Positions 1-48,555 of a stretch of DNA of 64,000 nucleotides are shown piece by piece. Position 1 is the stretch's first letter. Each line of letters starts with the position of its first letter. The notes under the pieces are model-generated. The model searched no databases. It was given only the letters and a program-made list of their open reading frames with translations, and was not told where the DNA came from. Origin of the DNA: Myxocyprinus asiaticus (taxonomy: Eukaryota; Chordata; Actinopteri; Cypriniformes; Catostomidae); NCBI RefSeq assembly GCF_019703515.2, contig NC_059372.1:25208931-25272930 (forward strand), in the 5' to 3' direction. The translations under genes and the position numbers were made by a program.

Positions 1-428
1 GGGTAGATTATTGCATAGATCTTAGTGCACAGTAGTTTAGTTGAGTGACAGTCGTACATTGTGGAAACATCTGAATGGACAAAGTGCACAGATATTTTCA
101 TGAAGCATACAGTGCATTGCTGATTTACAGACTAATAATGTGATGTTAAATGTCTGAACTTATTCCAGAGCTTGATGTAGAGCAACACTTTCCTCTATAC
201 TGTATTTTAAACATTGATATTTAAAGTCAACTTGAAATCACTTGAAATATGACTTTCTCAATGCATATTCCTTTTCTTATTGAGAACGATCCATCGGTGC
301 ACATTATTCCAAATATTATAATTTTTGCCTTTGAAATATTGAATAAAAAAGTAATAACTTACTCTTTCTCTGAAGCGACTTTCCTTTTCTGCTGATGCCA
401 CTAAAGTCATGCTGACTACTGGATTAAT
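1..428. other. IFFO2 3' flank, no gene recognised
   Basis: AT-rich sequence downstream of the minus-strand IFFO2 stop codon. I find no coding exon, no RNA gene and no clear minus-strand AATAAA here. It may be distal 3' UTR or intergenic DNA; the sequence alone does not decide. Confidence 0.5.
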
Positions 429-1261
429 TTAAAGGGAAAGTTCACCCAAAAATGAAAATTCTCATTTACTCACCCTCATGCTATCCCAGATGTGTATGAC
501 TTTCCTTCTTCTGCTGAACACAAATTAAGATTTTTAGAAGAATATCTCTGCTCTGTAGGTCCATACAATGCAAGTGAATGGTGACCAGAAATTTCAAGCT
601 CCAAAAATCACATAAAGGCAGTATAAAAGTAATCCATACTTCAGTGGTTAAATCCATATCTTCTGAAGCAAATTAATAGGTGCAGGTGAGAAACAGATCA
701 ATGTTTAAGTCCTATTTTACAAAAAATCTCCACTTTTCAAATTCTAAAAGTGAAAGTAGGAATATAGTAAAAAAGGACTGAAGTATTGATCTGTTTCCCA
801 CCCAAAGTGATTGCATCGCTTCAGAAGAAATATGTCTCCAGTGGTTTAATGTATTTCTTCTGAAGCGATGCAATCACTTTGGGTGGGAAACAGATCAATA
901 CTTCAGTCCTTTTTTACTGTATTCCTACTTTCACTTTTAGAATTTGAAAAGTGGAGATTTTTTGTAAAATAGGACTTAAACATTGATCTGTTTCTCACCA
1001 GCACCTATTAATTTGCTTCAGAAGATATGGATTTAACCACTGAAGTATGGATTACTTTTATACTGCCTTTATGTGATTTTTGGAGCTTGAAAGGTCTGGC
1101 CACCATTCACTTGCATTGAAAGGACCTACAGAGCTGAGATATTCTTCAAAAAAAAAATTGTTTGTGTTCTACAGAAGAAAGTAAGTCATACAAATCTTGG
1201 AAGGCATGAAAGTGAATAAATGATGAGAGAATCTCCATTTTTGGGTGAAGTATCCCTTTAA
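429..1261. repeat. TTAA-flanked foldback MITE (family A)
   Basis: The element starts TTAAAGGGAAAGTTCACCC and ends with the inverted form GGTGAAGTATCCCTTTAA, with TTAA at both edges. The interior folds back: about 560-830 and 850-1,120 are near-perfect inverted copies of each other around a short spacer. Many related ends occur in this window. The layout resembles the foldback MITEs described from zebrafish (Angel type), but that family name is from memory and not checked. Confidence 0.85.
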
Positions 1262-1839
1262 CCAACTGCCAAATAGCTATTAGGGCATTGTCACATTCAG
1301 GTCTGGCTACATTCTGGTATGGCCACTTTTTACAATCCAGTCAGTTCCCAGTGGATAAAATTGTTTCAAGTTGACATTAAACTGATTGTAGGCATATATC
1401 TTGTATAAAATATATTTTTATAAATTAGTAGAGCTATTGACTTCAGGCTTCAACTTAAAAACAACCTGCCTTTTAGATTCATGTAAACAAGTGAGCAAGA
1501 TAACAGAATTTATGCACTTAATAAATAATTATATCATATTAGCAAATGTGTCATGTTTTCCATCACAATGTAAAGAGTGTGAAATCCTGTTTGAGTTTGT
1601 TGTGAATGCAACTGAAGCAACTATGGAGCAATGTCTTGGCAGTGCTGATAAAGAGGGAACAGCTTCAGTTTGGCTGGTCCCACTCTAAGACAACATATGA
1701 AGCACCAGTACTTGCTCTTTGGGAACCTGAAACTCCACACTCATCCATACTATGTAAGAAAAAGTGACCAGAGAGTTCACAGAGGGAGAACTCTGAAAGA
1801 GAAGCTGAGCAAACCAAATGATGAAGGGCTGATCATCAT
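1262..1839 (-). other. IFFO2 3' UTR or downstream region
   Basis: This stretch lies directly after the IFFO2 stop codon. It carries no other gene. The short open frames in it are AT-rich and have no recognisable domain. No convincing polyadenylation signal was found on the minus strand, so the end of the transcript is undefined. Confidence 0.4.
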
Positions 1840-38200
<36,361 letters not shown>

Positions 38201-38249
38201 TGCAACGGGCTGGTTACTAGTGTCAACTTGCGGTAAAGATTTCAGCCCA

Positions 38250-38640
38250 GTCTAAGCACATCCACCCACAAAAGTGAAAACGGGTGGAGATGAAGACATG
38301 TCTGCTCCGCCCCCCTAATCCTTTTTTTTTTTTTTTTTTTTTGTTAAACCGTACTATTATGACTCGAAGACATTACTATATTACAGCTTTTTCTGTTGAA
38401 GCATAATTTTCTGTAAAGCTGCTTTAAAATTATGTGTGTTGTGAAAAGCGCTGTACAAACAAAACGACGACTTGAAAAAAATGAGTACGACAGTCGCATT
38501 AGACACTGTGCCTTTAAGACACGCCCTCTTGGTTATTTGATGTTGGGCGTGAATATCACGTGGCCCCGCCCTCCTTTGCATTCAGTGCTGTCTTTAAAAC
38601 ACCCTTTAAATGTAGATATTTAACATTTTGAGTTTGTATG
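38250..38640. repeat. Upstream block duplicated at 44,155-44,420
   Basis: Shares CCACCCACA, AGAAGACATGTC-type sequence and CTGTGCCTTTAAGA with the block at 44.16-44.42 kb, in the same order and orientation. Between the shared parts this copy holds an insertion ending in an L2-type tail (CTGTAAAGCTGCTTTAAAAT and GCGCTGTACAAACAAAACG), about 38,322-38,480. Confidence 0.6.
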
Positions 38641-40240
38641 CAGCACTTCATTAAGGGGGGTATTATTATATATTGAGATATTATTTAATCACAAATGCAG
38701 TTGACATTATTAATAGCCTAATACATATTTTGTCACACAGAAGTTTGACAGTAAAGCATTAAGTTAGGAGGCAGATGTTGATTTACTGATATTAACAACA
38801 ATAAAATCTGTAAAAAGTTAATTAACAGCTCATTTATGTAGGGCTGTGTTCAGACATTCTGACTGTAGGATTCCTTAACTTATATGTATCTTTCACCAGG
38901 CTCTTAAGTATTGAATTAGAGCTGAATATATTTACAGAGGAGAAAAACTCAAGCTTTGTTCTTAATTCATGGGGGTCCAGGCTTTAAAGCTCTTGTTAAA
39001 GGGAAAGTTCACCCCAAAATGAAAATTCTCTCATCATTTACTCACCCTCATCCCATCCCAGATGTGTATGACTTTTTATCTTCTGCTGAACACACACAAA
39101 TTTTTAGACGAATATTTCAGCTCTGTAGGTTCTCACAATTCAAGGTACCAACATTTTGAAGGTCCAAAAAGCACATAAAGGCAGCATAAATGTAATCCAT
39201 AAGACTCAAGTCAAGTCATTTTTATTTGTATATCGCTTTTCACAACACACATCATTTCAAAGCAGCTTTACAGAAGATCAGGAATTAACAGAAGATAAAA
39301 CTGTAATATCTATAATGTCTTAGAGTCATCATTGTGTAGTTTGATAAAATACGATTGTGTATTGTTTAAATATAATTAAATAATAATTGTATTTGTAACC
39401 CCAGTGAGCAAGCCGAAGGCGACTGTGGCAAGGAACACAAAACTCCATAAGATGTTGGTTAATGGAGAAAAATAACCTTGGGAGAAACCAGGCTCACTGT
39501 GGGGGCCAGTTCCCCTCTTGCTAACATTATGAATATAATGCCAATATTACTTATGTATAGTGCAAGTCATGGTTTAAAATGATTAAACTAAGTAAGTGTT
39601 AAGGGTCAGTGTTTAAACAAAGATTTTGTAAGAACTGTAAGATTAATGACTAATGTCTTTGAAGTCCATCCTGGATTAACTGCAGAAGTTCACATACTGT
39701 AGATGCAATTGTTCTTGTTAGTTGGCTGATGAAGGGTTTTGTTGGCAATTAATTGATAGTCTATGTATTCCATTTCAAGAGTGTAGTCCATCATTAGACC
39801 GAGGTGATGCAGGCAGAGATCAGTGAGGTGTATCGCAGTTCAACTGCCAGTAATTTCAGTGAGGTCTATCCTAAGTCCAAGGTTCAGGCAATGGCACATG
39901 AAGTATCCCATGTCTTATGGTTGGAGTTGGCATCAGTTCATCCTCTGAAGTCCATCGTAATAGAATGAAGTGATGTTTGGCTGGCACCGGCTGCATTTAG
40001 TCATCATCACTCAGCGACAAGTAGCAGTGGAGTCCAACACCAAGCAGGAATTGAGCCGGATCCAGCCAGTTCTGGTGACCTCAGGATAGGAGTCCCGAGG
40101 TTGAGACAGGGAAACAAATAAAATAATATTAGCATAGATGCCATTCAATTTATTGCAGAGTTATTGATCATGATCATTGTTTCTGGTTCTGGGAGACCTA
40201 ACTAAAGCAGCCTAATTGTGAGTTGAAGGATAAATTAGGT

Positions 40241-41870
40241 TTATGCCTGGCTAAATAGATGAGTCTTTAGTCTAGACTTAAACTGAGTGAGTGTGTCTAC
40301 ATCTCGAACAGTGTTAGGGAGACTATTCCATAGTTTAGGAGCCAAATATGAAAAGGATCTACCTCCTTTTGTGGATTTTGATATTCTAGGAACAATTAAC
40401 AGACCAGAATTTTGCGATCGTAATGAACGTGATGGAATATAGCGTGGTAGAAGGTCACTTAAGTACTGTGGAGCTAGACCATTCAAAGCTTTGTATGTAG
40501 TTAACAGAATTTTAAAATTAATACGAAATTTAACAGGTAGCCAATGTAACGATGATAAAATGGGGCTAATATGATCATATTTCTTGGTTCTAGTCAGCAC
40601 TCTAGCTGCTGCATTTTGAACCAACTGAAGTTTATTTATTGATCTTGCTGGACATCCTCCCAGTAATGCATTACAATAATCTAGTCTTGAGGTCATGAAT
40701 GCATTAATTTGATTTTCTGCATCAGCAACAGAGACCATGTGTCATAATTTAGCAATATTTCTTAGGTGGAAGAATGCTGTTCTACAAACATTGGTAATTT
40801 GATTTTCAAAGGACAGATTGGTATCAAATATAACACCTAAGTTCTTCGCTGTTGATGATGATGTAACTGTACATCCATCGAGAGTCAAATGATATTTTAG
40901 CGGCTTGTTTTTAGAGGTTTTTGGTCCAATAATTAGTACCTCTGTTTTGTCAGTATTGAGCAGAAGGAAATTTCTGGCCATCCAATCTTTTATTTCACTG
41001 ATACACTCTGCTAATTTGGACAATTGTGAAATCTCATCAGGTTTTGAAGAAATATAAAGTTGGGTATCATCAGCATAACAGTGGAAACTTATTCCACGAT
41101 TCCTGATAATATCTCCCAGGGGAAGCATATACATGGAGAAAAGCAGAGGCCCTAAAACTGATCCCTGTGGCACTCCATACTTTACTTTTGTTTGGTTTGA
41201 CAATTCCTCATTTACATAGACAAAGTGGTAGCAGTCTGCTAAATAGGACCTAAACCATGCTAATGCAAGTCCACTAATGCCAACATAATTCTCCAGTCTA
41301 TTCAAGAGAATGTCGTGATCTATCGTGTCGAAGGCAGCACTAAGATCTAAAAGCACTAGAAGTGAAATGCAGCCGCGATCAGATGATAAGAGCAAGTCAT
41401 TTGTAACTCTGATAAGTGCAGTCTCTGTACTGTGATGGGGCCTAAATCCTGACTGAAATTATTCATATATACTATTTCTCTGTAGAAATGAACATATTTG
41501 GGAGGATACTAACTTTTCTTGTATTTTCGACATAAATGGGAGATTTGAAATCGGTCTATAATTAGCCAGTTCTCCAGGATTAAGTTGTGGCTTCTTAATA
41601 AGCGGTTTGATAACTGCCTATTTTAAAGCTTCTTGGGACATGTCCTAAGGATAGCGAGGAGTTAATAATATTAAGAAGAGGTTCTGAGATTACAGGGAAT
41701 ACCTTTTTTAAGAGCTTAGTTGGTATTGGATCTAACATACATGTTGTGGCTTTTGATGTTTCGATAAGTTTTGTTAGCTCTTCATGACCTATGACAGCGA
41801 AGGATTGAAGTTGCACGTGAGGAAAATTATGAGACACTGTTTTCTGAGGTACTGTGACAGATGATTGCAT
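40241..41870 (-). pseudogene. L2 reverse transcriptase and C-terminal domain
   Basis: Minus-strand frames in order: DPIPTKLLKKVFPVISEP (41.8 kb); LLDLSAAFDTIDHDILLNRL; YGVPQGSVLGPLLFSMY; HCYADDTQLYIS (catalytic Asp pair); and the L2-typical end LVQNAAARVLTRTKKYDHIS to FKSRLKTHLFSQA (40.24 kb). Breaks between frames at about 41.6, 41.4 and 40.74 kb. Confidence 0.9.
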
Positions 41871-42055
41871 AATTCCAATTTTATTTATAAGTCATTACTA
41901 TTGTGCTGTGACAGAATATCTGGTTCAGTCGATGCTTTATTCCTAACCAATTTAGCCACAGTACTGAATAAACAGGATTGTTGTGGTTATTTTCTATGAG
42001 TTTGCTAAAATATGCTGACCTGGCAGTTTTTAGTGCCTGTCTGTAGTTACAGACA

Positions 42056-42960
42056 CTATCCTTCCATGCACCGCGAAATACCTCTAATTTTGTACTTGCG
42101 CTCCATTTTCCGAGCAGCTCTCTTGAGAGCATGAGTGTAATCATTGTACCATGGTGCAGGGCTTTTTTCTTTAATTTTCTTTAATCGAAGGGAGTCGACA
42201 CTATCAAGAGTGCTAGAGGAGACTGTATTTATATTTTCTGTTATTTCAAGTTCTTCTAGGCTTTGGGGTTTACTGAGTGTATGAGATAGATCTCGAAGAT
42301 TATTAGTGAAGTTATCTTTAGTGATCGAAAGAATAGTTCTACCTGAATGATAACATGGTGTAGATTGTGTAACATTAGCTGATCGCAGCATACAAGAGAT
42401 GAGGTAATGATCCGAGATGTCATCACTCCACGGCAGAATTTCTATAGTATCAACATCAACTCCATATGACAGAATTAAATCTAGCGTATGATTATGGCGA
42501 TGAGTTGGTTCTGTCACATTTTGTCTGACTCGAAGAGAGTTGAGAATATCGATAAATGCTAATCCCAATGTGTAATTTTCATTATCTATGTGAATGTTGA
42601 AGTCACCAACAATTAAAGCTCTATCTACATTAACTACTAGATCAGATAGAAAATGTGCAAATTCACCAAGGAAATCAGAATAATACCCAGGTGATCTATA
42701 TACTGTAGCAAGGGTGAAAGACGACAGAGTTTTTTTATTTATATCTGACGGTGTCACATTAAACGTTATTAATTCAAAATACTTAAATTTATATCCTGTC
42801 CTCTGAGTAACACCAAAAACTTCACTGTAAATTGTAGCAACACCTCCTCCTCGACCCTTCAGACGAGGCTCATGTTTATAACAATAACCTGAGGGAGTAG
42901 ATTCATTAAACTAATATATTCATCCAGTTTAAGCCAGGTTTCAGTCAAACAGAGCACATC
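42056..42960 (-). pseudogene. L2 endonuclease domain
   Basis: Minus-strand segments include LCLTETWLKLDEYIS, then GYCYKHEPRLKGRGGGVATI, VYRSPGYYSDFLGEF, IVGDFNIHIDNE, HNHTLDLIL and SDHYLISC. These are the ordered motifs (TETW, GGG, GDFN, SDH) of LINE apurinic endonucleases. Frame changes near 42.76-42.9 kb. Confidence 0.88.
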
Positions 42961-43701
42961 CAAACTATGATCTGTAATAATTTAATTTACAATTAGTGCT
43001 TTGGTAGAAAGAGATCTAATGTTTAGTACCCCTATCTTTATATGGTGTTTATCTTTCATTTGTTTGTTTTGTTCAAGTTTGACCTTAATCAATTTTTTTC
43101 TAAATGATTTAGTGAGAGTTTTGTGTTTGGTAGTTCGGGGAACAGACACAGTCTCTATGTGATATCTAGGTGTTACAGTCTCTATGTGTTGTAGTTTATG
43201 TGACCTGTGGTTAAAGTGGTTTTAACCACTGGACTCCAGTGGTTAAATCCATGTCTTCTGAAGCTATATGATAAGTTTAGGTGAGAAATAGACAGATATT
43301 TAAGTCCTTTTTTCACTATCAATCCCAACTTTGCCTTTTACATTCTTCTTCTTTTGTTTTTGGCAATTCACATTCTTCATGCATACTGCCACCTACTGGT
43401 CAGGGAGGACAATTTATAGTAAAAAAAGGCCTTAAATATTGATCTGTTTCTCACCTACACCTATCAGATTGCTTTAGAAAATGAATTTCAATTAAGCTGC
43501 CTTTATATGCTTTTTGGAGCTTTAAAAATCACTTGCATTTCACAGATTCACTTGAATTGTATGAACCTACAGAACTGAAATATTCTTCTAAAAATCTTTG
43601 TTTGTGTTCAGCAGAAGGAAGAAAGTCATTCACATCTGGGATGGCATGAGGGTGAGTAAATGATGAGAGAATTTTCATGTTTGGGTGAACTATCCCTTTA
43701 A

Positions 43702-44154
43702 ATACTTATTTGTACTTACCCTCATGACAATTTACCACAGTTCTTGCATAGTATCCAGAATTTAACTGTTAAATTTAGTTTACCTTAAAGATTATGGTAA
43801 TCCCAGGTAAAACCATGCTCCTCATTACCAGATGTAATTATGGTTTTAAAAAACAAATTATGGAATTTGTAATGAAAGACCATGTAGAATCCATTTAAAA
43901 ATGCGGTTTAATTGGGTAGTGCCGTTTTGTCACGCTTTTGGAGTATTTTGTTTCCCATGCGCAGGAGTAAATGGCAGCGCTTAATAAGAGTGGGGCAATT
44001 TTGTAGTTGTATGTGTGGGAAAAATCGGTCGTAATATCCGACCATTTAGTCACATCAGCCCACTACTCGACTGACAGGCCCACTGGGAAAAATCCAGGTG
44101 CTCCCGATGGCCAGTACATCCCTGATTTTTATGCAAACACAAGTCCTCAACTAG
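43702..44154. other. Intergenic, IFFO2 to UBR4
   Basis: AT-rich intergenic sequence without a recognised gene. Confidence 0.5.
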
Positions 44155-44420
44155 TCCCAGTCTGTGTACACCCACCCACAGAAGTGAAAATGGGAGGACT
44201 GGAAGACATGTCCGCTTTGCCCTCCTGCAACAGTCGCGTTGGGTACTACTGTGCCTTTAAGAAGCACCCTCTTGATTTACATATAAGATGGGCATGCATA
44301 TGTATGTGGCCCCACCCTCCTGTATCATTCACATCGAGCGCTGTCATTAAGAAACTCCCATTTAATTTATTTATTAAATTTTGTGTTTTTATGCAAAGCT
44401 TCAGTAAGAAAACATAAGTT
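44155..44420. repeat. Second copy of the block at 38,250-38,640
   Basis: Direct-orientation relative of the block just upstream of IFFO2, without the L2 tail inserted there. The open frame that crosses it (44,007-44,417) has no domain and no splice context. Confidence 0.6.
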
Positions 44421-44495
44421 TACTTATTTCTAGTCTTGGAAAGTTTGACAAAGGGTTGGATGCTGGAAATCCTTTCCACAAAAACATGAATATGT

Positions 44496-45100
44496 ATAAC
44501 AGGACTTTTATAAACTATAATATAAACCATTGCAAGAAAGGATCTTCTATAATATATGCAAACATTTCCATCCTTTGCTGTTGTATTACATCTTACATGA
44601 CAAACTGAGTCAGATGTGGTATACTTACACCTTTATTAAGTTGAGTCTATTAAAAAAGCAGACATTCAGCAACAGTTGAACATTGTAGCAGCGAGAATAG
44701 TCGAATAAACACTAACTGGGTTTTTCTTGTTTTCTTGTGGTTGTTTTTTTTAACAAATGTCACACCATGCATTGAGCTCAAGAATCCCCTATCACAGGTG
44801 TGTTTATATTGTAAGAATAATTGTAAAATTACAGAGACACTTCTCAGTGGCACAGCTTGCTCTGGGAAAATGTTTATTCTGCAGAGTATTATTTTGTGAA
44901 TTACGGTTATGGAAGACAAAACAAAAAATAAATGTAATATTGTGACTTCTGATAAAAAACAAAAAAAAAAACCCAAACAGAAAAACAAAATGGGAAAAAG
45001 GCTACCAAAATAAATATGCAGACCCTTTATTCTGTTTATCTTTGTGTTTCATTGTTGATACAGGTAAACCCCTTTACAAATTAGAAAGTATTTCCATTTC
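44496..45100. repeat. Direct duplication, distal copy (UBR4 3' region)
   Basis: About 600 bp shared with 46,271-46,857 in the same orientation, with small indels. The shared block runs from TTTTATAAACTATAATATAA to TTAGAAAGTATTTCCATTTC. This copy lies beyond the UBR4 stop codon, possibly within the 3' UTR. Confidence 0.88.
45026..45031 (-). terminator. Candidate UBR4 polyadenylation signal
   Basis: AATAAA on the minus strand about 740 nt after the UBR4 stop. The same hexamer occurs in the duplicate at about 46,785-46,790, and other copies exist, so this assignment is weak. Confidence 0.25.
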
Positions 45101-45767
45101 ACGGGAGTAACACACAAGTAACAAGCTTTCATCTCACTCTTTACCATTTACACAAGAAAAACAATCTTCACACATTTGCATCACATCACACAATCAGTGT
45201 CAGTCCTTGCCATTCTTACAAACTGCAATCAACTCATAGAACACCACAACAAAAAAATACAATTTCCAGAAACATAGAACATGAGATTAGTTCTCATTTC
45301 AGTGAAGCTGTAACTTTAAGCCAATTTAGAACTTGAGATAAAAAAAAAATATTTAAAAAAAATTCACAACGGGAAAAATAAAAGCCATCAGATTGTTTGT
45401 GAAATAAGATTCCCAAACAGATCACCTGCAACATGTTGGATCAAAACAGCATTTTGTGTTTCTGTGTAGTAGGTGTTACAAAATCATTTAGAATAAATGT
45501 GCATTAACTCATCAGGCTACACGTCACTTTCTGGTTTAGGAGAGTTATAACTGAATAAACCCAAGGCAGAGATCAGGAGCGGAAGTAGAGGTGAATGAGT
45601 GTGGGTGAGCTGATAGAAGTTTGGGGAGCCTGGGCCCCGATTGAAAGGTGTCCCTTTTGAGTTAGTCAATAGCTGGGTCCGGGTAGCAGATGGACTTCAT
45701 TGCAAGGAACACCTGCATTGGACAAAGCGGTCTCAAGTCCAAAAGTGAGATGCATAAATGTGTGCCA
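45101..45767 (-). other. Probable UBR4 3' UTR
   Basis: Sequence between the UBR4 stop and the duplicated block; no other gene or repeat recognised. Confidence 0.45.
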
Positions 45768-45832
45768 TCAGGGCACAGAGTTCAACAGGTCCTGCAGGAA
45801 GTTGTCAGGGTCTGGGATGTCTGACAGAAGTC
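45768..45832 (-). CDS. ubr4: UBR4 terminal coding exon
   Basis: A 65-nt exon, acceptor TTTCTCCAG. It completes a Gly codon and encodes [20 protein letters not shown] followed by TGA (45,768-45,770). The ending LLNSVP is the expected UBR4 C-terminus. Confidence 0.93.
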
Positions 45833-48524
45833 CTGGAGAAAGATACAGTAAAGCAGAGTCAGTACGAGAGAAAAACTTTGATTGTGGGTTTTCAATATCC
45901 ACGAATCAAAGCTAAAAATATACAGCACCATTATTTTACCACTGGGTGCAGCAAATGCAGTTGATTAAGCTTAACTTTTATTGAACCTGGAACATTCCTG
46001 TACTTAAACCTAGAACATCTGACAAGTTGTAATCATCTGACATTTGCCAACTGTGTGTTTACTACATGGCAGAAAAGTGTGTAAACATTTCTCACCTACG
46101 ACATCCAGGAACTCTGAGAAGGATTCAGCAGGCATGAGCTCATCCTGGAAGGCCCTCAACACCCTTTCTGAAGCCTCATAGATGGGCATATCATTGTGCC
46201 TTATGTACTCTGCGAGTGAGAAGGACCAGCCTCCCTCTGTGTTGCTGGTGGGCACTTTCTAAAGTGGGAACATGTATAACAAGATTTTTATAAACTATAA
46301 TATAAACCATTGCAAGAAAGGATCTTCTATAATATATGCAAACATTTCCTTCCTATGCTGTTGTATTACATCTTACATGACAAATGTGGTATTCTTACAC
46401 CTTTATTAAGTTGAGTCTATTAAAAAAAAAAGCAGACATTCAGCAACAGTTGAACACTGTAGCAGCGAGAATAGGCGAATAAACACTAACTGGGTTTTTC
46501 TTTTCTTTTTTTTTTTTCAACAAACATCATGCATTCAGCTCAAGAATCCCCTATCACAGGTGTGTGTTTATATTGTAAGAATAAATGTAAAATTACAGAG
46601 ACACTTCTCAGTGACACCTTGCTTACCAGAGGCACAGCTTGCTCTGGGAAAATGTTTATTCTTAAGTATTATTTTGTGAATTACGGAAAACAAAAAATTA
46701 ATTTAGTATTGTGACTTCTGAACAAAAACACAAACAGAAAAACAAAGTGGGAAAAAGGCTACCAAAATAAATATGCAGACCCTTTATTCTGTTTATCTTT
46801 GTGTTTCATTGTTGATACAGGTAAACCCCTTTACAAATTAGAAAGTATTTCCATTTCAACTCATGAAACCCAAATTCATGAAAATATGCACTTATTATAA
46901 ATAATGAACACAAATCTAAAAATTCTAAAATGTTTAAATCAACAAATTAATAAGAGAGATGATGAGAGGATATTTTCATACCCTGAACATGTCATAGATG
47001 AGATCCACCAGACCCCAGAAGAGAAGTGGTGAGCGGTAAACAGCATACTCCTTCACTGCTTTGTCTGTGAGTCTGAAATGATAAATTAAATCTGTAATTA
47101 AATCACATTAAAATAATTGAATTATCATCAAAAACTGTTCAATCAAAACATTCTTCGAAAACATATTTTATAATTGCACTTTTAACTCACAAAGCGCAAT
47201 TATCAAAAAATAAAATGGCACAATAATCCAAATTTTTCTGAAAAAATACAATTAAAAATGAATACAAATCATTGTTACAGTAAACATCATCATCATTCAA
47301 CAGAGTACATGGCCGCAAACGATACTACTACTAATAAGCAGTACTAAGACCTAATGCAATCTAATACAACCAGGCCTAACCACTGCCTCTAGAAAATTAA
47401 GCATCGATCTTCAAGGCACACTATGATCCTGCTTAATGCCAACATAAGCTGCTTGAGAGCAAGCAAAAACACTGGCCGAAACCAAAAATAGAAACCCTAA
47501 ACAAACACAATGTTTAGCACATTTAAATGTTCTAGCTCTGATATGTGCTGAGTAAAGGTGAAATGATTCACTCGTTTTTTTTGGGTTGATGCATCGATTC
47601 CTAATCCTGCAGATTCATATGCATCAATTTTGAAATATGATTTTTGAATTGAGAATCGTTAGTGTTGGTCAATAATCGATATAAAATTCTACAAATCTAA
47701 AGAATCGCAATTCGCTTCGTCCTCACAGCTCTCCCCTCATAGACACGTGCTGCACTCTTCTATTGCCCTTCACAGGATTGCGCCCACTTTCTTTTCCATC
47801 CATAACTGTCATTCAGACTTTTTGAGGCTTTCAAGCACCTCAAGTCAGATCTCTCCTCATAGCAGCCACTGACTATCACATGAGCAAACCATTGATACAG
47901 CTGCCAACTCATTTCGGCCACTACCGAAATAAAATGCTTTCATTGCAGGGGAACTGTTATTTTCTATAAGATAAAATAGTGCCATTTTACTGGTATCATT
48001 TGGGGACTTGCAGAAAACATTTAAGTTAAATTCATCTAGCTGATATTGCTTTTCTCTTTATTTGCATACACGGCCTTGAAGAAATTGAATTTAGTCAGAT
48101 GATGTTACTTTAGTGTTGTAATATTTGGATTAGTTTACTGATTCAGGGTTCCCACAGTCATGGAAAACCTGCATGTATCAGATCATTTTAAAATTGTGAT
48201 TTCCAGGCCTGGAAAAGTCATGCAAATAATAATAGTTTTTTATTTTTTATTGTGGAATATAGAAAACTTTTCTAGTTATATTCAGCTCTAAAATATTCTA
48301 TTTACACACTGCACTCTTAGTTGTATTCCAAGTAGCCTGTATGTACAAGTATTTAATGTGTTTACTTTCATGTTACTTTTGGTGCAATAAACAATCTAAA
48401 GTAGTTCTTTCTTTACACATTTGAGGAAGAATTTAAAAATCCTATAAATGCATTTTTAGAAATACAGAATTGCATTGTTAATGCAATTGAATTTCATTGT
48501 TTTTGAATAAAATTGTTCTGAATT

Positions 48525-48555
<31 letters not shown>

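Larger units (their letters stand above)
39203..43222 (-). mobile_element. L2-clade non-LTR retrotransposon (LINE), defective
   Basis: A minus-strand LINE with an apurinic-type endonuclease, reverse transcriptase and C-terminal region, ending in an L2-like 3' tail on the plus strand near 39,210 (AGTCATTTTTATTTGTATAT). The catalytic RT motif CYADD is present, but the reading frame is broken by several frameshifts and stops. The 5' end near 43,222 lies in the host MITE. A short possible target duplication is AGACTC (left) and GGACTC (right). Confidence 0.9.
38996..43701. repeat. MITE family A interrupted by an L2 LINE
   Basis: The left end TTAAAGGGAAAGTTCACCC (38,996) and the right end GGGTGAACTATCCCTTTAA (43,701) belong to one MITE. 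Interior sequence on both sides (AATCCATA then CTCCAGTGGTTAAATCCATG) is contiguous in the intact copy at 429-1,261. The LINE between them was therefore inserted into the MITE. Confidence 0.82.

Noticed and set aside
44007..44417. 136-codon plus-strand open frame between the genes
   Set aside because: No domain, and it crosses a duplicated non-coding block. No evidence of an exon.
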